NCBI GenBank assembly: GCA_000467715.1
Contig: AJFK01000293.1
Span: forward strand, 62,001 to 126,000
DNA: 64,000 bases
Direction of reading: 5' to 3'
Source of the DNA: Hysterium pulicare CBS 123377
Lineage: Eukaryota > Ascomycota > Dothideomycetes > Hysteriales > Hysteriaceae
Made by a program: the position numbers and the translations under genes. Shown here in pieces: positions 46,225 to 58,020 of this stretch (position 1 is its first letter; each line of letters starts with the position of its first letter). The notes under the pieces were generated by a model, which was not told the DNA's origin, ran no database searches, and saw only the letters and a program-made list of their open reading frames with translations.

Positions 46225-46611
46225 TCAAGGCACGAACCCCTCCCGATTATACTGATTTTCCTCGTACTCAATCTTTGTGATATACTTTCCTGGCACAACC
46301 ACTAATCCAACATAGCGACTGTTCCATGGTACCTGAGCGCGCGGATTGCCGGACTCCTCAATTTTTCTGCGGATCTCGTCTTCTGAGGGTTGGCGGTACT
46401 CGTGGGTTAGGGCTAGGATGACATTGCGATCCTGGAATCAATTAGCATGGCGGTCATGCATGAGGAGGAGAGTAGTGGGTTATACTCTGTCAGTGCATTT
46501 CATCTGCCCGCCGAATACGCGATTGTCTGTAGTGTAGATTCGAAGATTCTTGCCGATTAGTTTGGAGAGATAGAATGTTGCTTGTTGATTGTCCATGTTA
46601 GTCTCAGACAT
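46225..46611 (-). CDS. NAA38: Sm-like NatC auxiliary subunit, Naa38/LSMD1/Mak31 homologue
   Basis: Two short exons (46611-46486, 46431-46225) give 110 aa. The first reads TFYLSKLIGKNLRIYTTDNR and VFGGQMKCTDR (Sm1 motif). The second reads DRNVILALTHEYRQP and, after an insertion of about 20 residues, RYVGLVVVPGKYITKIEYEE (Sm2 motif with VVPGKYI). This pattern is diagnostic of LSMD1/Naa38, a subunit of the NatC N-terminal acetyltransferase. The intron has a weak donor (AGA|GTATAA) and a strong TTCCAG acceptor. The gene has no single long open frame and is easily missed. It is divergent from the mitochondrial-protein gene with 248 bp between starts. Confidence 0.88.
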
Positions 46612-46859
46612 TGCTCAATATCAATTAGAACCCAACTCCAGCTGAGAATGATTCCAATAGACACGAGTGGCCTGTCTGAGGACTTCAACGTCCAAATGCA
46701 TGCGCAAGTGGTGGAAGGGCATGGTGAAGTTCCCCGAAGACCTCCGAGATGGACTTGACCGGGTCTTGGCAGATTTGTTTCGTTTGCCGACAGCTTTTTG
46801 AACTTTACAGGGCTTGACGATCCCTAAGCACCCAAGATATTTCTCCAACGGCCAATTCA
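46612..46859. promoter_or_regulatory. Divergent promoter between NAA38 and a mitochondrial-protein gene
   Basis: 248 bp separate the two start codons, so both promoters share this space. Confidence 0.45.
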
Positions 46860-48148
46860 ATGAAGATATTAAAGCGAAGCTGCGAAGCGGCTTTCCGCAG
46901 CACGGTGCTGCCCTGCCGAAGGGTCAATGGCTTGAAACGCGCCTTTTCTCAAACCGCGACCTGCGAGCGAGGTGCGCTTCATCCACTCTGGGGATAGAAA
47001 CTATCTAACATATATCGACAGGTCAACTCCCATCATTCCTCGAACCCTCATCCCCTGAGCTCTCCTCCATTCTCTCCCATCTAAACTCCAAGATCCTTCT
47101 CCCGCGCCACCTAAACCACGACCAAGAGCTCCTCGTCTACAAAGACCGCTACCGATCACGATTAGAAGCCGAACCCATAAACATCCAGCTCGGAAATGTA
47201 GAACTACCACTTGAACATATAGATAGGACAAAAGATCAGAAGGACAGATGGGTGGTTTACAAGACGGTCGTTGAATCGGCCAAGACACCCCAGGACTGGG
47301 AAAATGTGGTCAAGATGCTAGAAGGATTTCACAATGCCAACGTTAAGATTAAACCCAGCCAATTGCAGAAATTGATCCGAAGGGCGAATAATGCTGGCAT
47401 GCAGCATCTTGTTCTCAAAGCGCTCCAAAAGGTCTATACGACTGGGTTGTCGTTAAAGGAGCCTCTGGTTTTGGATATTGTGCTTCAGGGTATTCAAAGC
47501 AAGGCATCGGGTTCGGGTTGGGAGAAGGAGGATCTAAAAAAGGCTCTCTCATATGCGGAGCAGGTTGTTGAGTTGATGGAGAAGAAGGAACATCTTGGAT
47601 CGGGTATGGTCATGCCTGGTGATCCTAGGTCGAGCCCCTTTGTCATTGCGTTGCCGCTTGAATTGGCGGCTGTCAGAGCGAAAAAGTTCTTCGATGGCCA
47701 GGATACGGATGGGAAGGTAGCGAAATATGCACTAAGGCTTATGGCCGCATTCAAGCAGGATAACTTCATGGAGGTATGTTTTTGAATATTGTTACGGACG
47801 ATAAAGCGGGAGCTAATGACTACATAGGACACGTTACCTATGCTCATTCAGACACAACTATCTCCAAAATACGCAGGGGTCGAAAATCCCCGGGAACGAA
47901 AGCAAATTCGCGAATTGGTCAAGGAAAGCATACCCAGATGGGTACCTGTTTGGCATGGATTGCGAACAGCTTCATCAGTACTTGGCGCCGACATGCCAAT
48001 GCGGGAGGATGCTGCCAATATTGAAGATATGATCAAAAAGGGACTCACAAGTGCGAGACAAGCTGTCAGTGATCTCTCGCCCGCAGAAGTAGATGTCGAT
48101 GCTATACCGCGTATAAATATTTTAAGAGAATGTGAAGAACAGGTTTAG
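46860..48148 (+). CDS. Mitochondrial matrix protein with helical repeats, function unknown
   Basis: Three exons (46860-46971, 47022-47773, 47828-48148) give 394 aa. The first exon encodes a textbook presequence, MKILKRSCEAAFRSTVLPCR and RVNGLKRAFSQTATCERG: Arg/Ser-rich, no acidic residue until Glu10, with an RAFSQTA-like processing region. The mature part is helical: ELSSILSHLNSKILLPRH, VESAKTPQDWENVVKMLEGF, KPSQLQKLIRRANNAGMQHL and VLKALQKVYTTGLSLKEPLV, resembling PPR-type hairpins. The fit is not strong enough to call pentatricopeptide repeats. The exon 1 junction (CGAG|GTGCGC...CGACAG|GT) gives ERGQLPSFLEP. It looks like a conserved fungal mitochondrial protein of unknown function, perhaps in expression of mitochondrial genes. 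Confidence 0.75.
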
Positions 48149-48345
48149 CTAGATGTGTATGTAGAATACTGTACTCTAAGTAGGTACGATCTTGTATAAT
48201 TGTCTTTACGAGCCCATAAAGCATGAACATTCTCTTGGAATGTTAAAATATCATCTCTGGCGTAAGAATATCGTACTAAGCCAGACCATCCTGATTTATG
48301 ATTGCGAATTGCCCGGTTCAGGCTGGCTATAGCATTTGAGTAACT

Positions 48346-50425
48346 TTACACCTGAAGGGGTCCGTGATCTGATGCTATGGAACAGAAGTCTGACTCTTGA
48401 CACGTGCAGGTAAGGGTCGGCCTCCAAGGTCGATGCCTTCGAATACTGGCGAGAGCCTCTACTGCACTCGGACGATCAGACCGGCTTCGTCTCAACATTG
48501 GTCGAACGCATTCCTCGTACATAAAGGCCTCATCACCCATAGCGATCCACAGGTCAATCCAATCCAGAACGCGGTGATACTGCCTGGCGTAAGGTTCTGA
48601 GAATCTGTTGTATCCATCCAAGTAATCGTGAAGGCCTTCGATATCTCGCCCGTCTAGAACCGTGAGCATCTCTACGAATACCAAGCCGAGTGAGAAAACG
48701 TCAGATTTAGAGCCGTGGCGATCGATGTCTCCATCATCGTACGGTAAGGCTTCCGGGGCAGCGAATAGTCTAGTTGCACGAGCGGGGTTTGAAGTAGAAG
48801 TCGCTTGCCCGACTTCAAACCTCCTCGCTGAGCTGAAATCCGTGAAGTAGATATGCTCTCCTCGATGTACAATGTTCCTAGGTTTGATGTCTTCGTGATG
48901 GACGCGCTGGGCATGCATGTAGACCAGAGCAGACGTTAAGCAGCCAAACCATTTCCTGATCCACGATATGTATTGCTTTGCCGCCCAAGTATCTTTACCA
49001 TACTTTATGCACTGACAGTCTTCATCTAGAAACATGCTTAAGTCATTGTCTCCCACAGGATACATCAGGATGCAGTAGGTGTGATTGCGGGTGCCACGTT
49101 CCTCTTGATAGGAGCCGATGATCCTCACAATATGTGGATGTGTAAGCTTCTTCATGTGAGCAATTTCCTCTTGAACAAGCTTTATCTGTTGGACTGCCAG
49201 ACGTCGAAGCGGAGATATTGAGACTTTCTTCTGGACAAAGCTTTCGAAATTACCATGCGAATTTCTAACTTCATAGACTTCCCCTGAAGAGCCATGGCCT
49301 AATTTATGTTTTCCCGTAGACGTGAGTGGCGTTTCAGAGATACTATCCATCAGGAACTTCTCTTGTCCAATCTGCCAGCCGCAAATGGCGGCTACATCTT
49401 CAATATTTGCAGTAGGAGATGGCGTACTCGAGAAGATTGATTCAACACATCGTATTGGCTGATCGGCGATAGTAGTAGATTCAAAGATATTTCCTGGACC
49501 GAGTCCTGTTATCAACGAGGAGCGGGATGTGGAGTTGGAACCATGATCTGGATAGATAGTATTTTCCAGAGATGGGTAATTTCCGTCTTCCTCGAGCTCC
49601 TCAATGTTGAGAAGTGAGGACACTTTCATGCGGTCTTCGCTTGCATGGTGAGGCAGTCTGTAATTGGTGAGGACAAGTCTCTCCTGGTTTGAAGATTCTG
49701 ACTGCGAGTCGTCCACCGAATGAGATTGGGCTGCCGTCCCGATACGCGTTAGCTGATCCGGAACGCCTGCTGCAAAGGAACTATGAGGTGCATGAGACCC
49801 AATGTAATCAATACATTCTTGCTCCGAAAGGGATGGTATGGTGCTTGTTTTTGGATTTGAAGTGAGAGCATTGGATCCCTGAAAGGATGTGAGCTTAGCG
49901 TTTTGCGAAGGACGATACTGCCGAGGACGATAATCCCTAGAGTTATCAAATGAATCGTCTGGAAACTGTCAGAAAAGCACTGATGGTGTCTTCTATTGCG
50001 CATGGGAGATACTCACTGGGATCAAAGCTAGCTTCGTCAAACAGCCAGGCAATGAAGTTTTCATTCATACCATAATTAAATTCAGGCCTGTTAGAGAGGC
50101 CAAACATTGGTATCCTCCACGACGGTGCTGTGTTCTCGAGGTTCTCTCCTGATGCACCACTCATGCTAGTATCAACCTTGGAGCTACCTTGACGCATTGC
50201 CGACTCAGCTTGCCGTCTCTGACTATCTATCTTGAGGTCTTGCACCATGGAGCTGGTCAGGTTGCGGTATGCTGTAATCCAGTACCCCGGAATTCCTTCA
50301 AACTCTCCTACGCCGTGCCCCGGACGAATCCAAGCATCAGGGCCAAGGTAGTGTTGTATATTTTCAGAGATTACCGTAGGATCAATTCCTTCGCCGGGCT
50401 GAAACCATTCATGCTGCCGAGACAT
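48346..50425 (-). CDS. Divergent protein kinase of a fungal-expanded family
   Basis: Two exons (50425-50017, 49958-48346) give 673 aa. The first 350 residues are Ser-rich and probably disordered, except for an N-terminal block with HEWFQPGEGIDPTVISENIQ and GIPGYWITAY. The kinase domain begins GHGSSGEVYEV (about 357) with Lys380/381 as the likely ATP lysine. The catalytic loop is HHEDIKPRN, so Arg of HRD is replaced by Glu while Asp493 and Asn498 remain. The DFG motif is DFS (Asp510). APE survives as AAPEAL. Activity therefore looks possible but altered. Similar kinases form large lineage-specific sets in Leotiomycetes and Sordariomycetes, with unknown roles. The intron acceptor TTTCCAG|ACG is chosen because the nearer CTGACAG leads to a stop. 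Confidence 0.78.
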
Positions 50426-51266
50426 CTCTACAGGAAGGAGGATGTGACCATGAAGAGATAGAACGATGGACAATGAAAGAGAGCGGAGGAAGTGGATTGT
50501 AATTCAGAAAAAGCATTACTTGTCAAGACTGAGGCTGAGCTTGCTGTGGATATGTACTTATTTGAGCCTTGCTGTGGATATGTACTTATTTGAGCCTTGC
50601 TGCCTGATATGCATGCTTATAGTTTTTGATCCAATCGGCAGCCGCCCATGTGTGCTTAGCCACTATACAGTCCGATGCTCTACAAATATCCATCTTGCGA
50701 CTGATGATTCTGAGCGGTGAACTGGTGTCAGTACTGAATGTGAAGATACTCGTTAGATGGCACCGGCACGATCTCTTCAGGTTAGTGCTCGACAGAATGA
50801 CGCTAAACCAAACAGGGGCGATTACACGTAAGAGCGTGTCATTTACGTGACGCGTTTAGTTAAAGGCTTCAAAATGAGATCAGGTTCGGGAGCGGCTTGT
50901 TTGAACCGAATATGAATGTTCGAAGACTTGTGTATTGTCAAGTAGATATTAAACCATTTTTAGAAGGCGAGGCGAGAAATTTAGGGCATCTTAGCCGATG
51001 CTGCGATATCCGATCAACTTCTCATCTACTCAGGCAATACATCCCATTCTTTCCCCTATTATCTGAATTACGAGTGAGGAATTTGGTCATTAGTCACTGC
51101 GGTATTGATAAATTGAAGAGTGCCTGAAGGCATTGAAACCAACTCATCTTCATCCGAAGCCTCTTCTCAGATTTTGTAGATCGAATCGACCCAGACCTCA
51201 TCATTTTCCCCTCATAGTTTTATCCTAAGGAATCATTTCATTCTAACTTCTTTCGTAGCCACAGTC
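50426..51266. promoter_or_regulatory. Divergent upstream region of kinase and SDR genes
   Basis: 841 bp between opposed starts. It holds a 28-bp tandem duplication at 50541-50596 close to the kinase start. No gene supported. Confidence 0.4.
50541..50602. repeat. 28-bp perfect tandem duplication
   Basis: The unit beginning TTGCTGTGGATATGTACTTA and ending TTTGAGCC occurs twice in a row (50541-50568, 50569-50596). The first six bases of a third copy (TTGCTG) follow. Confidence 0.9.
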
Positions 51267-52305
51267 ATGTACTCTGCCATGCAGCGACGGCTAGAAAACA
51301 AAACCATCCTTATCACTGGTGCATCATCCGGGATCGGTCGCTCAACCGCCCTCGAATTCGCCCGGACATGCCCTTCAGATCTGAAACTTATATTGGCAGC
51401 ACGTCGCATTGCAAAGCTTCATCAAACTGCATCCGATATCGAGAGAGAAGTTGGACGAGGAGTCAAAGTCCACGTGGCTTACTTAGATGTATCGAAAGCT
51501 GCCGAGGTGAGGAACCTTGTAAGCTCCTTACCAGAGGACTTCCGCGATATCGACATCTTGGTGAACAATGCGTATGTTCACGTTCAAAAAATTCAGGATT
51601 ATTACTGACCTTCATTCAAAGAGGGTTCATGAGAGGAACTGAGCATGCTCCTGACATACCGGAAATCGACATAGAGGAGGTCTTCGCCACTAATGTCACC
51701 GGATTGATCAATATGACTCAAGCTGTACTCCCAATTTTCAAAAGAAGGGAAGACGGAGGAAGAGGTGACATTATCATGCTGGGGAGTATAGCTGGCAGGG
51801 AGGCGTATGTTGGAGGTAGTATCTACTGTGCGAGCAAATCTGCAGTACGAAGTTTCACCGATGCTCTACGGAGGGAACTTATTGCTACAAAGATCAGGGT
51901 CGTTACGGTTGATCCAGGCCAAGTCGAGACGGTGAGTGCAGAACGAAAGGGCTATTGTTGGCAAATTTATGGCTAACGAGTTCGTCATAGGAGTTTTCGT
52001 TCATTAGATATCGTGGAGATAGGACCAAGGCCGACGCTGTCTATGCGTGAGTCGCTATGAAATCCTGATGCGCCTATACTGACAGGTTCGTTCTAGCGGA
52101 TTAGAGCCTCTAACGCCAGACGATGTAGCTGAAATCATTGTGTTCGTTGCTGGGAGGCGAGAAAATGTGGTAATGGCAGATACCTTGCTGTTCCCCAATC
52201 ATCAAGTGAGCTCCAGCCTATGACGGGGAGTGCTCCACGTTTTGTCAGATTATGAGCTAATTCTTCGAACAGGCATCCGCAACTGTTCTTCATAGGAAGC
52301 TGTAA
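51267..52305 (+). CDS. Short-chain dehydrogenase/reductase, YMR226c-like
   Basis: NADP-dependent SDR resembling the yeast and fungal 3-hydroxy acid/serine dehydrogenase group. Five exons (51267-51571, 51622-51931, 51991-52046, 52097-52205, 52273-52305) give 270 aa. [10 protein letters not shown] is the cofactor-binding glycine motif, LAARR suits NADP, LDVSK and NNAG follow. The catalytic set is Asn126, Ser157 (IMLGSIAG), Tyr170 and Lys174 (YCASK). [11 protein letters not shown] after the Lys is typical. No signal peptide is present. It sits next to a dienelactone-hydrolase-family gene and a class III CoA-transferase; whether the three act together is unknown. Confidence 0.9.
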
Positions 52306-52861
52306 TGGTTGCTTAAAGTCGAAATTATATCTCCACAGTCCGAAAGCTGTTACGAAGCGCCGAAGAGATCGTCTACAAAATTGTAGCTCTGTTGGGATTC
52401 AATTGTGCCAGTACTAATAGCAATGAATGGCACTGTCACAAGCTACCAGGACATGCATTCGCCTTACGGTACAGCACAGCTACGCCTCAGTCGCTCTTCT
52501 CATTCCAATCCCCGCTGGTGACGGAGCAAAGTACAAACCGCAGACATGAATACCAACTGCGACCAAAATGGGCAAGTCTATTGCCCAGGTATATATTTCA
52601 GCCCTACGAATAATATCTCGGCGTGGATATTGGCTTAGCTCCGCTCGGCAAAATGATTATACCTCCACAACCAATCGCATGCGCTCCTGTTTTAAGGATC
52701 TGCATGAGGACATTCGCGGGGCGGCAATATATAAATCAGTGAGGGACCAAGAAGAATTGACACTGCAATATTCACAAAAAAGCTTTGTTTCGTGACTTAT
52801 CAAGCCTACATTTCATTGCTCCAACACCTTCTCACAGGAATCACCTCGAACTGTCAACACA
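52306..52861. other. Intergenic region
   Basis: 556 bp between the SDR stop and the hydrolase start, including the latter's promoter. A short frame at 52392-52795 lacks motifs. Confidence 0.4.
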
Positions 52862-53802
52862 ATGGCCGACACAGAAGCATGCTGCGCCCGCCCCGCCATC
52901 GTCAAAAGCAAGTACACTCCCAGTGGGGATTATGAGGACATTGCAGGCTTGAAGACATATATTACCGGACACAAAGGTTCTTCACGCTGCATACTCATAG
53001 TCTACGATGTGTTCGGACTAGCCAGTCAAACTATCCAAGGCGCAGATAGATTGGCATCGCTAACCAATTCGCTGGTTCTGCTACCCGACTTTTTCGAAGG
53101 GGAGCCTTTAGATGGCACTCTTTTCCCACCGGATACGGAAGAGAAGAAGGCAAAGGTGGAAAAATGGAGGAAAGCGAAGGTAAGGGGGATTTCGTGAGAA
53201 TGTTGGTGTGTGAAGAGTAATTGCTGACATCGCTTACCCTGAAAGACTGATGCGAATAAATGCGCCGAAGAGGCGGTTGCTGTTCGCAAAGAAGCAAGTT
53301 CAAAGTTCAGCACCGTCAATTCTTGGGGTACATTTGGACTCTGCTTCGGCGGAAAAGTAACTGCTCTGCTATCTGGCCCAGACAGCGTGTTCAAGGCCGC
53401 AGGAACGGCGCACCCAGGGTAAGTCTTTTAGCCCTTACTCTACATACAGGTCTTTGGGGACCGTCAAGTCACTGACGAGCACTCTAGTCGTCTTGAGCCT
53501 GAAGAAGCAGCAAAAATGACGATTCCTTACATTTGTCTATATTCCAAAGATGATGTGAAACCGGAATATACTGAGGCTTTGAAGAAGAATGGAAATGATA
53601 ATGTGATCGAGACGTATGAGACTATGCATCATGGGTGGATGGGAGCTAGAGCAAACTTTGACGACCCGGAGAATTTCAAGGAGTACGAGCGCGGGTAAGT
53701 GTTGTTCATCGATTTCCAAGATCTTAAAGCAAGATTGAATATGATACTAACAAGAGATTCAGCTATGACCAGGCTGCAGACTTCTTCCAGAAGCATCTGT
53801 AG
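52862..53802 (+). CDS. Dienelactone hydrolase family protein
   Basis: Alpha/beta hydrolase of the DLH family. Four exons (52862-53179, 53246-53418, 53488-53694, 53763-53802) give 245 aa, the normal length. The N-terminus MADTEACCARPAIVKSKYTP is the usual fungal form. The nucleophile is Cys139 in GLCFGGK (G-x-C-x-G-G). The acid lies in CLYSKDDVKPEY and the base is His in ETMHHGWMGARANF. VYDVFGL near residue 50 is a family landmark. The true substrate is unknown: most fungal members are annotated by family only and may act on esters other than dienelactone. Cytosolic, no signal peptide. Confidence 0.9.
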
Positions 53803-53947
53803 ATGAGGGATAGAGCCGATAGTTTAGAGACTCACGAATGGATGATGCTCAAGAGGATTGCTTTTCAGACCAAGTAGACCGAATATTACACTGGGCACTC
53901 AGATTATGACATAAAACTCACTGTGTCAAGCTCTTTTCTCTTAGCAT

Positions 53948-55266
53948 TCACAACCGCGACGCTTCTTTCAATACCAACCCTCCATTCTCCTCGTCAAAAT
54001 GCCTCCCTCTTGTCCAACCCAACCACCTCCCTAACATCTCCTCCCCACCTGTCCCGGGCTTCAACACCTTCTGATCCCAACCCCCATCCTCAATACCAAT
54101 CCCCTGTCCCACAGCCGCCGGTCTTCCATCCTCACCCTCGTGAATTGCATAAGCCGGACTCGACTTTAGCGTCACAGCGGGCCGTTGGTCGAAGCCTGAA
54201 GCTTCGAGCTCGGCTTGTGTGAAAACGGGCGTGCAGCAAGCATCTGTGCCGTCGAAGATCTTCTCCCATTCGGAACGTTGCTTGGTTTGGAAGGTCTTGG
54301 TGAAAATGTCCTTGAGTGCGGACCATTGAGATTTGTCGTCACGGTCTGGGAGGGAGGAGGGATTGAGCGAGAGGCCTTTTAGGAGGGCCGCGTAGAATTG
54401 GGGTTCGATGGCTCCTCTTAAAAGAATCGTCAGTCATTCGCGAGGGAAGTCTGTACGGGAAACGAGAAATTATTCACTAACACAGCCATGTACTTCCCGT
54501 CTTTCGTCTCATAGGTATCATAGTATGGCGCTCCGCCATCTAACACATTCGTCCCGCGCTCTTTATTCCACACCTCTGTTTTCATACCAAGCCTCGGCAT
54601 AGTTGCCAGAATGGCACTGCCATCCACCATGTTCGCCTCCACCACCTGCCCTCTTCCGTTCTTCTCCCTTGCAAATAGTGCGAGCACTATACCCAGAAAA
54701 CACATAGCCCCTCCACCCGCAAAATCTCCAACGACATTGCCAGGAGGATACGGTTTCTCGCCCTTCCGCCCAAATATACTCAGCACACCAGAGACAGCAA
54801 TGTAGTTTATATCATGACCAGCCATCATGCTGTATTTCCCATCTCGTCTGAATCCCGTCATACGTCCAACCACAAGTCTAGGATTGAGCTTCAGCAGCAC
54901 TTCTTCAGGTCCTAGGCCCGCTTTTTCGAGCACGCCGGGGCGGAAGGGGTCGATTACGACGTCGACGTTGAGGATGAGCTTCTTGATGAGCGCTACGCCG
55001 GAGTGAGATTTCATGTTCACGCAGATGCTGGTTTTGCGCCGGGTTAGTTGGTCGGAGTTAGGGACTACGGGGGCGCGATCGAGACGGAGGACTGTGGCGC
55101 CGTAGTCTGCTAGGAGCATGCCTGCAAAGGGGCCTATTGATATATGTTAGTCTTCTATCCATATTTGTTCTTCATTGTCGTTTTGAAGGGTTGAGAGGAT
55201 TCTACCTGGGGCCAACCCCGCAAACTCCAGCACGCGAATGCCTGCTAACGGTGGTGGTTGAGCCAT
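53948..55266 (-). CDS. CoA-transferase family III (alpha-methylacyl-CoA racemase-like)
   Basis: Three exons (55266-55206, 55133-54482, 54416-53948) give 393 aa. The start [20 protein letters not shown] and [20 protein letters not shown] are hallmarks of CaiB/BaiF enzymes. The catalytic Asp expected in the [11 protein letters not shown] motif is present. [20 protein letters not shown] and [14 protein letters not shown] follow, as in alpha-methylacyl-CoA racemases. The second intron has a GTTAGT donor and a TTTAAG acceptor. AMACR-type enzymes epimerise 2-methylacyl-CoAs for beta-oxidation in peroxisomes or mitochondria. The C-terminus KEASRL resembles a degenerate PTS1 (SRL), consistent with peroxisomal import. 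It is divergent from NUDT21. Confidence 0.9.
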
Positions 55267-55711
55267 TTTGGTAGTTGATTAGCTAAGAGTGGTATGAAAT
55301 GGAAGGTTTGTATGTAAATGGAATCGAATTGATGCTATATACATGGTCGACGTCGACTTGTTGTATTCTATCGTACACGGTTAAGGAAAGCCGCGGGGGA
55401 GCTTGAGCTCCGGATGATGGACCGAGGTGAGCAAGAGACAAAGCTGGGAAGTGTTCGTATTGGTTGATACCCGGATTCGGCCCCTGCAGAATCGGCTTGC
55501 GAAGCGGAACAAGATCGAAGTTGAGATAGCACAAATATTAAGGGTGGAAGACATTTCTTGAGGTTCTGGCGCCATGGAGTTGGTCATGCCCACAGATTGA
55601 TAAGATTAGATGGAGGTTTGTCCACGATCCCCTTGGCGACCTGCACTTAACACTCTCACATATTCAGTTACCCTTAACTAACAATTAAACACCTGCTCTA
55701 CTTACGCCAAG
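55267..55711. promoter_or_regulatory. Divergent promoter between CoA-transferase and NUDT21 genes
   Basis: 445 bp between opposed starts; no gene supported. Confidence 0.4.
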
Positions 55712-56713
<1,002 letters not shown>

Positions 56714-57213
56714 GCGAGACTGCCTATTTCTCTTCGCAACTCCAAGTCCACATCCGGTCTTCGCTGCATAACTGCGTTCGAGCGGGAGTCAAGGCGTAAG
56801 GCGTATCTACAGGATAAGGTAAAAGCATGCGGACATCTCACCGCCCCTGCAAAAGCTGGATCACGGCATCATCTGTTGGGTTTACGCTTGCTTCATAGCC
56901 GACTCCCTTTTCATAGGGAGTGGTCCTGTTATGTGGGTGATTTAGAACTCGATTACAAGAATGATCACCATCTACAGATCAATTCATTATATGCATAAGT
57001 GAATTATGCGTCCGAGTATGAAATATGCGGTCGTCAGGGGTGCCACACGAGCTTGGCTCGCTTTAATGTGGCTGACCGCTCCGCCGAGGCCAATCATCAC
57101 CTCTGCCCCACCAGCACATCCTCTTCCTCTATCCTTGAATCTCCAAGATGTAAATCGTCCAACCCATCGGGTCCAACCCATTACTTCACGACTACAGAAG
57201 ATTCAATTTTACA
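56714..57213. other. Intergenic region
   Basis: 500 bp between the NUDT21 stop and the dephospho-CoA kinase start, with the latter's promoter. No gene seen. Confidence 0.4.
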
Positions 57214-58020
57214 ATGCTGCTTCTAGGCCTAACAGGTTCCATCGCGACCGGCAAATCCACGGTTTCTGCACTCCTCTCCCATCCTCCGTACTCACTCCCG
57301 GTCATTGATGCCGACCTCATCGCGCGCAAGGTAGTCGAACCAGGTACAGCGGGATACAATGCTATAGTTCGCTCCTTCGGATCCACGACCCCAGACTTAC
57401 TTCTCCCAAACACGGGCAACAATCCGAAAGGCGCACCACTCAACAGACCCGCTCTGGGGCGTAGAGTGTTCGGAACCAACGAGGAGCGACTTCGAGATCG
57501 TAAAGTCCTAAATGGCATCGTTCACCCAGCAGTACGGAAAGAGATGTACAAGCAAATGGTCTGGGCGTATCTTCGCGGCAACTGGGCCGTTGTCTTGGAC
57601 GTGCCTCTGCTCTTTGAGAGTGGATGGGAACGGTATTGTGGGACGATTCTGGTGGCTGCGGTTTCAGATCCTGCGATTCAGATGCGGAGGCTACAAGAGA
57701 GAGATCCCCATCTCAGCGATGAGGATGCTAAAAATCGTGTTCTCAGTCAGGGAGATGTTAGGGAGAAGGCAGAGAGGGTCATGAGGAGGGGTCCAGGCAG
57801 AGGCGTAGTGGTATGGAACGATGGAGACAAAGAAGACTTGAAGCGCGAGGTGGACAAGGTCATGACAGAGGTACGAAAGAGTAGCCCGAAGTGGTGGGCA
57901 TCGTTGCTTTGGGTCTGTCCGCCTTTAGCTGGTGTGGTTGGTTTGGTGAGCTGGTGGAAGATGAGGAAGGTTCAATTGCAATGGGAAGAGGAGAAGAGAA
58001 AGGAGAAGGCAAAGCTGTGA
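57214..58020 (+). CDS. CAB5: Dephospho-CoA kinase with C-terminal membrane anchor
   Basis: Catalyses the last step of coenzyme A synthesis, ATP-dependent phosphorylation of dephospho-CoA. Single exon, 268 aa. The start MLLLGLTGSIATGKSTVSAL carries the P-loop; VIDADLIARKVVEPGTAGYN and NGIVHPAVRKEM are family signatures. VVLDVPLLFESGWERYCGTI contains the substrate-lid motif, and RRLQERD follows. After the kinase fold the protein adds KWWASLLWVCPPLAGVVGLV and SWWKMRK, a single hydrophobic helix with a basic end, as in eukaryotic Cab5-type enzymes that attach to mitochondria or lipid droplets. It lies close to a CoA-dependent enzyme gene, but that is probably chance. Confidence 0.93.
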   Translation: MLLLGLTGSIATGKSTVSALLSHPPYSLPVIDADLIARKVVEPGTAGYNAIVRSFGSTTPDLLLPNTGNNPKGAPLNRPALGRRVFGTNEERLRDRKVLNGIVHPAVRKEMYKQMVWAYLRGNWAVVLDVPLLFESGWERYCGTILVAAVSDPAIQMRRLQERDPHLSDEDAKNRVLSQGDVREKAERVMRRGPGRGVVVWNDGDKEDLKREVDKVMTEVRKSSPKWWASLLWVCPPLAGVVGLVSWWKMRKVQLQWEEEKRKEKAKL

